From positions 1-63,711 of the forward strand of contig DKUN01000025.1 of assembly GCA_002490725.1 (NCBI GenBank): a DNA stretch of 63,711 bases. Direction: 5' to 3'. A program made the translations under genes and the position numbers. Of this stretch, positions 43,701 to 53,260 are shown in pieces. Position 1 is the first letter of the stretch. Each line of letters opens with the position of its first letter. The notes beneath the pieces were generated by a model that worked only from the letters and a program-made list of their open reading frames with translations, did no database searches and was not told the DNA's origin. The DNA comes from Porphyromonadaceae bacterium UBA7203 (GTDB lineage: Bacteria > Bacteroidota > Bacteroidia > Bacteroidales > Muribaculaceae).

Positions 43701-44324
43701 ATGAGAAAAATCGCTTATCTTGCTTCCGTAGCCGCAATGTCAATATTTGTTTTAGCCGGTTGCAACAACAAGTCCGAAAGCGCGAATAACTCCGTAAAGG
43801 GCCTCGATTCTGTGAAGACCGACGCTCCTGTCGACTCTACCGGAAAGCACGATACTCCGATGTCGGCATACATCCGCTATGTTGACAGCCAGCAGATTCT
43901 TGCTAACTACACCCTTGCAGCCGAAGTTGCAAAAGCCGACTCTGCCGCTCAGATTCAGCTCGCCGCCTACAATAACCAGCTCAGCTCGGGTCTCCAGCGC
44001 CGCCAGCAGCAGATACAGGAAAAGCTCCAGCGCAACGGCTACCTGTCTGAGGCAAGCTATAATGCCGACGTCGCAGCTCTTCAGAAAGCTCAGCAGGATG
44101 CTGAAAATAAATTCGCTCAGCGCCAGCGCGACTACGCTCAGGACCTCATGCTCAAGCAGCAGGAACTCCATGACTCCGTAAAGTCAGTTGTTGACTTCAT
44201 TTGCCTGAAATACAATCTCGATGCCGTGCTCGACAAGGCTTCCGGCCTGTATTTCAACCCCGCACTCGACATGACAGCCGAGGTGCTCGACGAGCTTAAT
44301 CGCCGTTATTCTGCCTCGAAGTGA
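43701..44324 (+). CDS. OmpH/Skp-like periplasmic lipoprotein
   Basis: A 207-residue protein of the OmpH/Skp type, here with a lipobox (FVLAGC). The centre (about 55-165) is a long helical coiled-coil rich in Q, K, E and R (QLSSGLQRRQQQIQEKL; ENKFAQRQRDYAQDLML), typical of Skp arms. Skp chaperones outer-membrane proteins through the periplasm. First gene of a six-gene run; its stop overlaps the next start as GTGA. Confidence 0.85.
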   Translation: MRKIAYLASVAAMSIFVLAGCNNKSESANNSVKGLDSVKTDAPVDSTGKHDTPMSAYIRYVDSQQILANYTLAAEVAKADSAAQIQLAAYNNQLSSGLQRRQQQIQEKLQRNGYLSEASYNADVAALQKAQQDAENKFAQRQRDYAQDLMLKQQELHDSVKSVVDFICLKYNLDAVLDKASGLYFNPALDMTAEVLDELNRRYSASK

Positions 44325-45073
44325 GCAACAAACTTATAATAATACCGACTTATAACGAAAAGGAGAACATCGCGGCTATGATTGACGCCGTGATGTCTCT
44401 CCCTTTTGAGCCCGACCTGCTAATTATCGACGATAACTCGCCCGACGGCACCGCCGGGATTGTCCGCGAAACGATGCCACGCTTCCCGGGCCGCATCCAC
44501 ATAATTTCCCGTCAGGGCAAGCTCGGGCTCGGAACCGCCTATATAACCGGTTTTAAGTGGGCGCTCGACAATAACTATGACTTCATATTCGAAATGGACT
44601 GCGACTTCAGCCATAACCCGGCCGACACAGTCCGACTGCTCGAGGAAGTCATCAACAATGGTGCCGATGTCGCCGTCGGATCGCGCTATAAGAGCGGAGT
44701 CAACGTTGTCAACTGGCCGATGGGGCGCGTGCTCATGAGCTATTTCGCTTCAAAATATGTCCGTTTCGTCACCGGGCTGCCCGTTTCCGACACAACCGCC
44801 GGATTCGTGTGCTACAAAGCCGGTGTTCTCCGTGCAATTGACCTCGACAACATTCGCTTCAAGGGCTACGCTTTCCAGATTGAGATGAAATTCACCGCCC
44901 ACCAGCTCGGATTCAAGGTCGGCGAAGTTCCGATTGTATTCACTAACCGTGTGCTCGGCGAGTCGAAAATGAACTCCGGAATATTTGGCGAAGCATTCTT
45001 CGGCGTGTTGAGCATGAAATTACGTTCGCTTTTCAACAAACCCGCGCAACGTGTCAACTCTTCTGATTCATAA
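44321..45073 (+). CDS. Polyprenol-phosphate mannosyltransferase (DPM1-like)
   Basis: A 250-residue GT2 glycosyltransferase with GTG start inside the OmpH stop. N-terminal IIPTYNEKENIAAMIDAVM and FEMDCDFSHNP with DxD-like acidic residues; AVGSRYKSGVNVVNWP is the family signature of polyprenol monophosphomannose synthases. The acceptor may be undecaprenyl phosphate with GDP-mannose. It lacks a membrane segment. Overlaps pyrC by 23 bp. Confidence 0.88.
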   Translation: MSNKLIIIPTYNEKENIAAMIDAVMSLPFEPDLLIIDDNSPDGTAGIVRETMPRFPGRIHIISRQGKLGLGTAYITGFKWALDNNYDFIFEMDCDFSHNPADTVRLLEEVINNGADVAVGSRYKSGVNVVNWPMGRVLMSYFASKYVRFVTGLPVSDTTAGFVCYKAGVLRAIDLDNIRFKGYAFQIEMKFTAHQLGFKVGEVPIVFTNRVLGESKMNSGIFGEAFFGVLSMKLRSLFNKPAQRVNSSDS

Positions 45074-46391
45074 CGCCGAGATCATTACCGGCGATGCCCG
45101 CCCCATAAAAGGCGGATGGATTCTCGTCGACGGCGAATTCATAACCGCCATCGGCAAGAAAGAACCGCTCCCCGCGGCCGACATTGTTGTCGACGCCGGG
45201 GGCGACCTCATTATGCCCGGCATGATTGACACTCACGTCCACTTTCGTGATCCGGGGCTTACCCACAAGGCCGACATCGAGTCCGAAAGCGCCGCGGCAG
45301 TCGCCGGAGGTGTCACCTCGTTCATCGACATGCCCAATACCCAGCCGCCTACGACCACACTCAGCGCCTGGGAAGATAAAATGTCGAGGGCCGCACAGGT
45401 CAGCCGCGCGAACTATGCTTTCTATATCGGCGCCACCAACACCAACATTGACTCCGACCTTCTCCGGGCCGACTACACCCGTGTGCCCGGCGTAAAGCTC
45501 TTTCTCGGCTCGTCTACCGGTAACCTCCTTGTCGACAGCAGCAGTGCGCTTGCCCGACTTTTTGCCGAAGTCAAGGCCCTGATAGCCGTCCATGCTGAAG
45601 ATAATGCCCGCATAGCGCTCAACGCCGCCATTGCCCGCGAAGTGTTTGCCGGCCAACCCGTTCCCGTTGAACTCCACCCGCTTATCCGCGACTCGAAAGC
45701 CTGCCTCGACTCCTCAATAGCCGCAATCCGCATGGCCCGGCAGGGTGGGGCCCGCCTGCATCTGCTCCATCTTTCCACCGCAGCCGAGGTGAGGCTGTTG
45801 CGCGAATGCAAACCCTCGTGGCTGACCGCCGAAACCTGCATCCAATACCTGACATTCTCCGATGCCGATTATGAAACTCTCGGCGCGCGTGTCAAGTGTA
45901 ACCCCGCTGTCAAATCATCGTCTGACCGCACTGCCTTGCGCAAGGCACTTAAAGACGGTGTTATCGACATTGTAGCATCTGACCATGCGCCTCATCTTCT
46001 CTCCGAAAAAAACGGCGACGCGCTCACTGCCCCGAGCGGCATGCCCGGAATGCAGTTCCAGCTCCCGCTGCTGCTCGACATCTACAAGCCTGCCGAGGTT
46101 GCAGCATTTACCGCCGCCCGTCCCGCCGCTATTTTCGGCATTCAGAACCGCGGCGTGCTTCGTCCGGGCGCTTATGCCGACATGGTGCGCATTGTCCGTC
46201 GTCAGCATGTGATTGCCGACGTCGACTCGCTCAGCCGCTGTAAATGGACTCCCGCAGCCGGAATCACATCCGGCCACGCAGTCGTTACCACATGGGTTAA
46301 CGGCTGTGCCGCATTCAACAACGGCACGCTCTCCGATAACCTCTCTGCCCGTCCTCTTCAATTCAACCAAACCAGCAAACTTCCGGAATGA
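45051..46391 (+). CDS. pyrC: Dihydroorotase
   Basis: A 446-residue metallo-dependent amidohydrolase of pyrimidine synthesis, forming dihydroorotate from carbamoyl aspartate. GTG start (STLLIHNAE follows). Metal site DTHVHFRDPG, then the LHLSTAAE and ASDHAPH regions. Length suggests class I. The stop overlaps the ddl start as ATGA. Confidence 0.92.
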   Translation: MSTLLIHNAEIITGDARPIKGGWILVDGEFITAIGKKEPLPAADIVVDAGGDLIMPGMIDTHVHFRDPGLTHKADIESESAAAVAGGVTSFIDMPNTQPPTTTLSAWEDKMSRAAQVSRANYAFYIGATNTNIDSDLLRADYTRVPGVKLFLGSSTGNLLVDSSSALARLFAEVKALIAVHAEDNARIALNAAIAREVFAGQPVPVELHPLIRDSKACLDSSIAAIRMARQGGARLHLLHLSTAAEVRLLRECKPSWLTAETCIQYLTFSDADYETLGARVKCNPAVKSSSDRTALRKALKDGVIDIVASDHAPHLLSEKNGDALTAPSGMPGMQFQLPLLLDIYKPAEVAAFTAARPAAIFGIQNRGVLRPGAYADMVRIVRRQHVIADVDSLSRCKWTPAAGITSGHAVVTTWVNGCAAFNNGTLSDNLSARPLQFNQTSKLPE

Positions 46392-47566
46392 AAACAAACA
46401 TAGGCGTATTCTTCGGCGGACGCTCTACCGAACACGAAATCTCCGTCATTTCCGCCTCTCAGGCAATGGCCGCTATTGACCGCGAAAAATATGACGTAAC
46501 CCCGATATATATCACCAAGCAGGGCCGATGGTTCACCGGCCCCGAGCTCTTTGAAATCGCGAACTACCGCGACCCGAAAGCTCTCGTGGCAAAATGCACC
46601 GAGGTTTACATGCAGCCTACCTACGGCGACTACAATCTCTACAAGGCCAAGCGCTCGCTCTTTGGTGGTAATGGCGTTCTGACGCGACTCGACGTCGTCA
46701 TTCCCGTGCTTCACGGCTCCAACGGCGAAGACGGCACATTCGAAGGCATTCTCGAAAGCATCGGCATCCCTTTTGCCGGATGCAACGTTCTCGCTTCGGC
46801 CAACGGCATGGATAAAATAACAATGAAAATGATTCTCGCTGCAGGAGGAGTGCCCGTTGTCGATTACGTATGGTTTACCGACAAGCAGTGGTTCTCTCAG
46901 CGCGACAGCCTCATTGACTCTATCGAAACCAAGCTCGGCTATCCCGTCATTATCAAACCCGCCAATCTCGGCAGCTCGGTCGGCATCGGTTCGGCCCACA
47001 ATCGCGCCGAACTTCTCGACAGGGTGGCCGACGCCGAACGCTACTCAACCCGCATCATCGTCGAACACATGCTGGCCGACATGCAGGAAATCAACTGCTC
47101 CGTGCTCGGCGACTGCAACGACTACAGCATGTCGGTACTCGAAGAGCCCATCAAGAGCGCTGACTTCCTGACCTACGAGGAAAAATATTGCGGAGGCGGT
47201 AAGGGCTCCAAAGGCATGCAGCGCTCGCTCAAGCGTATTCCCGCCGATCTTCCCGAGCAAACGACCGAGCGCATCCGCTTCCTCGCAGGCGAAACGTTCC
47301 GTATTCTCAGTTGCCACGGTGTAAGCCGCGTAGATGTTATGATCGACAAGTCTGACGGCAACATCTACGTCAACGAAATCAACACCATTCCCGGCTCGCT
47401 CAGTTTCTACCTCTGGGAGGCATCGGGAATCTCTTTCCCCAAGCTCATGGACCGTCTTGTAGAGCTGGCTGTCAAGCGCAAACGCGAACTCGAGCTTAAA
47501 ACCGTGAGCTACGACCAGAACATCTTCGCGATGGGCGGAGGAGTCAAGGGCGGAATCAAAAAATGA
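46388..47566 (+). CDS. ddl: D-alanine--D-alanine ligase
   Basis: A 392-residue ATP-grasp ligase that makes the D-Ala-D-Ala dipeptide of peptidoglycan. GGRSTEHEISVISA at the start, VIPVLHGSNGEDGTFEGIL, FIKPANLGSSVGI-like IKPANLGSSVGIG, and EINTIPGSLS near the end. Longer than E. coli Ddl, closer to VanA/DdlA-like size, but the catalytic parts are standard. No vancomycin genes are near. Overlaps tilS as ATGA. Confidence 0.94.
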   Translation: MKTNIGVFFGGRSTEHEISVISASQAMAAIDREKYDVTPIYITKQGRWFTGPELFEIANYRDPKALVAKCTEVYMQPTYGDYNLYKAKRSLFGGNGVLTRLDVVIPVLHGSNGEDGTFEGILESIGIPFAGCNVLASANGMDKITMKMILAAGGVPVVDYVWFTDKQWFSQRDSLIDSIETKLGYPVIIKPANLGSSVGIGSAHNRAELLDRVADAERYSTRIIVEHMLADMQEINCSVLGDCNDYSMSVLEEPIKSADFLTYEEKYCGGGKGSKGMQRSLKRIPADLPEQTTERIRFLAGETFRILSCHGVSRVDVMIDKSDGNIYVNEINTIPGSLSFYLWEASGISFPKLMDRLVELAVKRKRELELKTVSYDQNIFAMGGGVKGGIKK

Positions 47567-48813
47567 CTTTTACAGAGCGCATCGCCCGCTTCATAGCCGA
47601 CGAGCGCCTGCTGACGCCCGCTGCTCCCGTGGCTGTCGCCCTTAGCGGCGGAGCCGACTCTTCGGCGCTGCTCGCTGTGTTGCGCGCTTTGGGTTACCCT
47701 TGCATCGCGCTTCACTGTCATTTCGGCCTTCGCGGTTCCGAAGCCGATCGCGACCTCCGGTTTTCACGCCGGCTGGCCGAGCGCCTCGGTGCGGAATTCC
47801 GATTCATTCGCTTTGACACGCGCAGCCACATGCGCCAACGACGCATCTCGGTCGAAATGGCCTGCCGCGAGCTACGCTATCAGTGGTTCGAGCGCGTGCG
47901 CCTCGAAACGGGCGTTCAGGCCATTGCCGTCGGTCACCACCGCGAGGATAATATCGAGACCTTTTTTCTCAACCTCCTCCGAGGCTCGGGACTACACGGA
48001 CTGCGCGCCATGCTTCCTCGCAGAGGCCAGATTGTCAGGCCTCTGCTCAACGTTACCCGCGACGACATCCTCGACTATCTCCGCGCTGAGCAGATTGATT
48101 ATATAATAGACTCAACCAACGCCGACAACGATTTCAGGCGCAACCGTCTGCGCAACGTCGTCCTGCCGCTGCTGGAGCGCGAGTTTCCCGGGGCTTCCGA
48201 TGCCATCAGCCGCTCGCTTGCCTGCCTTCGCGGCAACGAGGAATTATATAACTCACTGCTGCCGCAGCGGTCCGACAGCCTGCAGGGCGTTTCCCCGACG
48301 CTGCTCCATGAGTGGCTTTCGCCATTCGGCTTCAATCCCACCAACTGTCGCGATATTCTCGCGTCAGCGCCAGGCGCCACTTTCGTATCGCCGTCTCACC
48401 GCCTCACTCTCTGCAGCGGCAGCCGCTATGTTCTGACCTCTCTTGACTCTGACGCCCCTGCGCCTCCGCGTCTTGCGGGCCGCATTATTGAGCGGCCCTT
48501 AAACTTCACCCCTGTTCCGGGCGTTCTATATCTTGACGCCGACGCCATTCCGGACTCGCCGTGCTGGAATCTCCGCCCCTGGCGGCAAGGTGACCGTATC
48601 CGCCCCTTCGGCATGCGCGGCTCGCGCCCGGTCAGCGACATCCTTGCCGATGCCAGAGTGCCTGCTTCCGAGCGCCGGAATTCCTATGTGCTGACCCTCG
48701 GCGACGACATCATTTGGGTTGTCGGGGTCAGGGCCTCCGCGCTATATCCTGTTACTGCAACCACACGTAAAATCATCCAGATATACCATGAAGAAACTGA
48801 CTCTGACAACTGA
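47563..48813 (+). CDS. tilS: tRNA(Ile)-lysidine synthase
   Basis: A 416-residue enzyme that adds lysine to C34 of tRNA-Ile (CAU), changing its codon specificity to AUA. The PP-loop is LSGGADSS (residues 27-34), HHREDNIETFFLNLLRGSG is the second motif, and the C-terminal domain (about 330-416) contains WRQGDRIRPFGM. The start is an ATGA overlap with ddl; the end overlaps the cytidine deaminase gene by 26 bp. Confidence 0.93.
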   Translation: MTFTERIARFIADERLLTPAAPVAVALSGGADSSALLAVLRALGYPCIALHCHFGLRGSEADRDLRFSRRLAERLGAEFRFIRFDTRSHMRQRRISVEMACRELRYQWFERVRLETGVQAIAVGHHREDNIETFFLNLLRGSGLHGLRAMLPRRGQIVRPLLNVTRDDILDYLRAEQIDYIIDSTNADNDFRRNRLRNVVLPLLEREFPGASDAISRSLACLRGNEELYNSLLPQRSDSLQGVSPTLLHEWLSPFGFNPTNCRDILASAPGATFVSPSHRLTLCSGSRYVLTSLDSDAPAPPRLAGRIIERPLNFTPVPGVLYLDADAIPDSPCWNLRPWRQGDRIRPFGMRGSRPVSDILADARVPASERRNSYVLTLGDDIIWVVGVRASALYPVTATTRKIIQIYHEETDSDN

Positions 48814-49261
48814 TTGCGAACTTCTTGACTATGACGAACTCTCCGCTCCCGAGCGTGAGCTTGTTGACCGTGCTTCCGAAGCTACATTCCGCAGCTACGC
48901 ACCCTATAGCCATTTCAGCGTCGGAGCCGCAATCAGGCTCAGCAACGGCTCTATTGTGTGCGGCGCAAATCAGGAAAACGTTGCCTTCCCGTCAGGCACC
49001 TGCGCCGAACGCTCCGCGGCTTTCTATGCCCATGCCGAGCACCCCGATGCCGATTTTGTCGCCATAGCCATTGCCGCACGCGGCACTGACGGAAAGCCGC
49101 TTGCCGAGCCGATTTCGCCCTGTGGCGCATGCCGCCAGTCGTTGCTGCAATATGAACTGCTGGCCGGGCGTGAAGTTCCGGTTCTGCTTGTGGGGCGCGA
49201 CCATATCTGTCGCCTCCCGTCAGTGCGCTCGCTGCTTCCCCTGGCGTTCACCTCTCTTTAA
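48788..49261 (+). CDS. cdd: Cytidine deaminase
   Basis: A 157-residue zinc enzyme deaminating cytidine and deoxycytidine. FRSYAPYSHFSVGAAI, then GTCAERSAAFYA with the zinc Cys and catalytic Glu, and SPCGACRQSL with two more zinc Cys. The start at 48788 is chosen (MKKLTLTTDC); a longer in-frame reading lies wholly inside tilS. It ends 4 bp into nfo, tail to tail. Confidence 0.93.
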   Translation: MKKLTLTTDCELLDYDELSAPERELVDRASEATFRSYAPYSHFSVGAAIRLSNGSIVCGANQENVAFPSGTCAERSAAFYAHAEHPDADFVAIAIAARGTDGKPLAEPISPCGACRQSLLQYELLAGREVPVLLVGRDHICRLPSVRSLLPLAFTSL

Positions 49262-50118
49262 GGTTTTCCCTCCCCACCTGCCAGCCTGTAAAGAACGGCT
49301 ATCTCCTCGGCCCATAGGCTCGGGTCGGGCGTCTCCAGAATCAGCGGAATTCCGTTCATGCGCTTATCGGCCATCAGCAGTTCGAAAAAGCGCATGCCGA
49401 TGGCCCCTTTGCCCATCGACTCATGGCGGTCAACATGGCTGCCAAGGCCTTTCTTGCTGTCGTTCAGGTGCATGCCGCTCAGATACTTCAGTCCGATGAC
49501 TCGGTCGAACTCATTCCACATTGCCGCATAACCTTCGTCGGTAGCCAGGTCATAGCCGGCTGCATAAGCGTGGCATGAGTCTATGCACACCCCTACGCGG
49601 CTCTTATCCTCGATTCTATCGATTATGTGTGCAATCTGCTCAAACGAGTATCCCAGGTTTGAGCCCTGGCCTGCCGTATTCTCTATAACGGCCTTCACTC
49701 CTGTCGTTGCGTCAAGGGTTTTGTTGATTGAGTCGGCAATGCGGTCAAGGCACTCCTCCGGGCTCATTTCGTTCAGGTGGCTGCCGGGGTGGAAATTCAG
49801 CATGGTGAGGCCCAGTTGCTCGCATCGCTCCATTTCGTCTAAAAATGCCGTCCGGCTCAAGAACAGCTTCTTCGGGTCTTTTGCTCCCAGATTTATCAGG
49901 TAGCTGTCGTGGGCCAGAATCTGCGCCGCACTGTAGCCGCACTCCTCACAGTTGCGCTTGAATGCGTCAATCTCCGATGGCAGCAGCGGCTCCGATCTCC
50001 ATCTCGACGGATTGCGTGTAAACAATGCGAATGCCCCTGCTCCTATGGCGCGGGCATTTAGCGGCGCCGAGGCTACGCCTCCCTCAACCGCAACATGGGC
50101 TCCTATGTATTTTTCCAT
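49258..50118 (-). CDS. nfo: Endonuclease IV (AP endonuclease)
   Basis: A 286-residue, three-zinc TIM-barrel enzyme that nicks 5' of abasic sites. YIGAHVAVEGGVASAPLNA at the start; MLNFHPGSHLNEMSPEECL; VCIDSCHAYAAGYDLA; HLNDSKKGLGSHVDRHESMG holds metal ligands. The start at 50118 (MEKYIGAHV) fits; a longer reading overlaps its promoter. No other gene follows on this strand before the convergent cdd. Confidence 0.95.
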   Translation of the reverse strand: MEKYIGAHVAVEGGVASAPLNARAIGAGAFALFTRNPSRWRSEPLLPSEIDAFKRNCEECGYSAAQILAHDSYLINLGAKDPKKLFLSRTAFLDEMERCEQLGLTMLNFHPGSHLNEMSPEECLDRIADSINKTLDATTGVKAVIENTAGQGSNLGYSFEQIAHIIDRIEDKSRVGVCIDSCHAYAAGYDLATDEGYAAMWNEFDRVIGLKYLSGMHLNDSKKGLGSHVDRHESMGKGAIGMRFFELLMADKRMNGIPLILETPDPSLWAEEIAVLYRLAGGEGKP

Positions 50119-50141
50119 TTTCGGGTCAGTATCTTTTTGTG

Positions 50142-50172
50142 CAAAGATACATAAAAAATCAATTACTCGCAA
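50142..50172 (-). promoter_or_regulatory. Promoter for nfo
   Basis: Minus strand: TTG (50172-50170), 20 nt, TATCTTTG (50149-50142). The -33 end lies inside the last codons of the fimbrial tip gene; no terminator separates the two, so read-through into nfo is possible. Confidence 0.72.
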
Positions 50173-53100
50173 TCTCTGACGCAGCGCAGTCCCCACGTGT
50201 TGCCCGATATCTTCACCTGGTTCAGGCGCTCAAGCCACGGTTGGGTTCCGGCGCCTGTATCCGTCACTATCATCATCGGAATGCGTGTTTCCGAGCTCAG
50301 CGTTTCCGTTTCGTCGCTGACACGGAAACCATAGCCGTCCTTGCGGTAATAGGAGTATGTGCAGCTCAGCTGATACGTGACCCCGCTGCCTGTTATACCG
50401 AGCAGGCCCAGAATAGACAGCTCCTTCTGATTCGGCACTCTCCAGCCGCTTTGACCGTCCTTGTTCAGGTAGTCGCACGGGTTATGCTCCGCCAGATATG
50501 ATGACCATTCTATCGTCTTTCCGTTCAGGCCTATGTTGGCGTGAGTGAGCGAATACATTTCAGGCGAGAATTCAAACGCCCGGTAGCAGCGGTTGTTGTT
50601 CTGGTCATTGATGTGGTGCACGGGCAGAGGGCCGTCGACCTTTTCGCGCAACGAACGCGGATTATAGGCCGAAAGGTCAATGATGTTAGTGCCTTCGCGG
50701 CGATAAAACGCACGGCTCGCACTCTGATTGGCCGATAGCGTTTTCAGATCCTGACCCAGTGAACGCACGCAGCGTATCTGCCAAGGCGCGGCACAACTCG
50801 AAGGCCATTCGCGCCATTTCGACGTCGAGGTTCCCTCCATCAGCCATATCATTTTGCCGTCAGAGGCATACATCAGCAGGCTCGAACTCAATCCGTTGTT
50901 TGCCAGGTCGGGGGTGGGAAGACGGTCAACATCTGTCGGGTCGAACAGCGGTGTGGGCAGCGAGTTGCGCCCCAGAATCATGCGGATGCACTGGCGCGAC
51001 GACGGCACTACCCATCGCAGTTCGGTGGCGTCAATCTTGCCGTCGCCGTCAAGGTCGCGGTTGCGGTTCAGGCAGGCCGTTATCGCCTGTATGTACTGGG
51101 CCGACGCCGTCTGATCCGGATCATACCTTCCCAGGCTGTTCGACTCAATCGATGCGGCGACCGTGCGTATTTTTTGCAGCGGTTCGTAGTGTGCGGCCTC
51201 AATGATGTTCTGATTGTTGACTGCATTGATGTGCTGAAACGCATCCGTCTCCAAGAATTTACTCCAGCTGATGCTGTTATCCTTCCAGTTCAGTGAGTTG
51301 CTTGTTTCTCCGTTTAGAAATTGAGCCGTGTTGTAGCGTCCCGACAAGTCGCTGATTCCGACTGTTTTGCCGGGGTTGTTGAAATTGTTTCTCAGATTCA
51401 GGCCAAATGATTCGTTAACATGCTCTACGCCGATAGCCGAGGTCGAGGCCGACGTCGTTGTGTAGTAAGTCTGTATCGATGACTGTGAGATTGCATATTT
51501 CGATGTGTTGTGGCTCGACATCTTGTCGTCCGAGATGTCGCCCACGACGTTGAGCCACGCCCTGCGGTCAGGCATGTTCACATAGCCGTGCCAGTTTGTG
51601 GAGCCGGCCTCGTCCTCGCTGTCTTCATAAACATATTCGTTAATGAACATAGTGTACCATCCCGGCTCGCAGTGCGCTCCCATGTCGGTCAGCAGCAGTG
51701 TCTTTTCCGTGTTTGTGGCGTTTTTACTACGCGGCTGGTAGTCGGCAATGACGTTCTCGCCTTTGGTCTTGCGCAGTTCTATCCAGTTCAGGTATTTGAA
51801 TCGCTCAGAGCCCTCGGCCGGAATGGATGAGGCGTCGTCTGACACAATGCGCACCTCTCGTCCATTCTCGTCATAGCATAGAATCGTGAACCTGAACCCG
51901 TTCAGATTGCTCTCTGTCAGCTCGATGTTCATTACCGAATAGTGGGCGTCGAGTTGCTTGAACGTGTGGCTGACGTCGGAGACCGAGCCTTCGACGCCCG
52001 GATTTACCTCCTGGCCGGTAGCCTCGACTATTATGTCGTTTACGTTGTTGATGCGCACGTTGTAGGTATAGTGGGTGTTGCGCCTCACCATGAAGTCGCG
52101 CGCACGCTCGGCGGTGCTGCTCCCCTCGCAGTAGCCCAGGTGCACCCTGTATGTCGCCTCGGCCTTGCGGGTCATGTTCAGCGGCTTGCCGGTCTCATCG
52201 CGGAGCAGGTCGAGGCTGACGGTAAATTCAACATACGTGGCATAGTTGTTCATGCCCGGATTCTCGGCCGACTCGGTCAGCGAGCGGAATACACGTGTGT
52301 TCAGGCCGTCGGCGCTCTTGAACTCGCGCTCGCGGTAAAGATATGGATTTGCGGCGAATTCCGCAGGCACGGGCAGGCCCCGACGTCGGTTTTCGAGCTG
52401 CCAGAAGTCGAAACTGAAGCCGTCGTCGTGGGAGGTGACGTTGTTAGAACTGTTAGATGTGTGAAATCTGTTCCCGGCAGTAGCACGTACGTCCGGACAG
52501 TTTATATCCGCCTCATTATCCGCACGTTCGAATAGCCATGCAGCGGCGGGGAGGTTTACCACTCTCCACGAAACTATCTCGGCCCTGCCTATGTTGGTCG
52601 TGTTATGGCTCACGTTGAAAACCACCTGAGAGACCGTGCGCCGCAGGTGTATTGAGCCTTTCAGCGTGTTGGTGCCGGCTGTTATGTTGACCGTTTCGGG
52701 CGAGGTTCGCGAGCCGTCGACATGCGCGCCGCTGACATATGAGCCCGACATCACCAGGGCGTTGAGCGGAGCCTCGGCCGACGCTCCGCCTTCACGGTCA
52801 AACGCACATGAAAGATTCAGAAATTCATCCCATGTCGTCGCGGCGTCGAGAGCTTCCGCCAGGCTGACAGTCTCGCCGTCATTGTCGTTTGCGCCGAAGC
52901 GGTGCTCGAAATTGGCCACGGCTACTATGTAGCTTTGCCCCGAACGCGTTTTCAGCGAAATGGTTCGGGCGGTGGAGTGGGGTGTCATAGTCTCGTTGAG
53001 CCCCGTGGCTTTATATACGCCGGTGCGTGTGCCGTCGATGCTGTAGGTCGCAACCCATATCGACGTGATTTTGCGGTCAAGTCCTTCCGAAATGTCGCTG

Positions 53101-53255
53101 CGTGAAACTGTGCTGACGTCGCCCTGCTCGAGCCTGACGCTTATTTCCGCGGGTTGACCCGCGACGCCCGTAACAAAATCCGGCTCGAGGCGGTCCGTGC
53201 AGGCCGTCACCGCCACGAGCAGAATCGACATCATTTTTGATATATAGCGTTTCAT
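50163..53255 (-). CDS. Large fimbrial tip-like lipoprotein (DUF4906 type)
   Basis: A 1030-residue lipoprotein (lipobox in ILLVAVTACT). The first 300 or so residues look like a fimbrillin fold; the middle matches the DUF4906 pattern seen in large proteins of Bacteroidales fimbrial operons. Near the C terminus an EF-hand-like loop, DLDGDGKIDATE (residues 734-745), precedes LRWVVPSSRQC; SGWRVPNQKELSILGLLGI follows near 960. As in P. gingivalis Mfa3-5, such proteins form the accessory tip. Last gene of the fimbrial operon, 5 bp after the second fimbrillin. The DUF label is from recall. Confidence 0.72.
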   Translation of the reverse strand: MKRYISKMMSILLVAVTACTDRLEPDFVTGVAGQPAEISVRLEQGDVSTVSRSDISEGLDRKITSIWVATYSIDGTRTGVYKATGLNETMTPHSTARTISLKTRSGQSYIVAVANFEHRFGANDNDGETVSLAEALDAATTWDEFLNLSCAFDREGGASAEAPLNALVMSGSYVSGAHVDGSRTSPETVNITAGTNTLKGSIHLRRTVSQVVFNVSHNTTNIGRAEIVSWRVVNLPAAAWLFERADNEADINCPDVRATAGNRFHTSNSSNNVTSHDDGFSFDFWQLENRRRGLPVPAEFAANPYLYREREFKSADGLNTRVFRSLTESAENPGMNNYATYVEFTVSLDLLRDETGKPLNMTRKAEATYRVHLGYCEGSSTAERARDFMVRRNTHYTYNVRINNVNDIIVEATGQEVNPGVEGSVSDVSHTFKQLDAHYSVMNIELTESNLNGFRFTILCYDENGREVRIVSDDASSIPAEGSERFKYLNWIELRKTKGENVIADYQPRSKNATNTEKTLLLTDMGAHCEPGWYTMFINEYVYEDSEDEAGSTNWHGYVNMPDRRAWLNVVGDISDDKMSSHNTSKYAISQSSIQTYYTTTSASTSAIGVEHVNESFGLNLRNNFNNPGKTVGISDLSGRYNTAQFLNGETSNSLNWKDNSISWSKFLETDAFQHINAVNNQNIIEAAHYEPLQKIRTVAASIESNSLGRYDPDQTASAQYIQAITACLNRNRDLDGDGKIDATELRWVVPSSRQCIRMILGRNSLPTPLFDPTDVDRLPTPDLANNGLSSSLLMYASDGKMIWLMEGTSTSKWREWPSSCAAPWQIRCVRSLGQDLKTLSANQSASRAFYRREGTNIIDLSAYNPRSLREKVDGPLPVHHINDQNNNRCYRAFEFSPEMYSLTHANIGLNGKTIEWSSYLAEHNPCDYLNKDGQSGWRVPNQKELSILGLLGITGSGVTYQLSCTYSYYRKDGYGFRVSDETETLSSETRIPMMIVTDTGAGTQPWLERLNQVKISGNTWGLRCVRDCE

Positions 53256-53260
53256 AAATA

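Noticed and set aside
46388..47566. Vancomycin-resistance type D-Ala-D-Lac ligase
   Set aside because: No vanH, vanX or regulators nearby and the neighbours are housekeeping genes; an ordinary Ddl is more likely.
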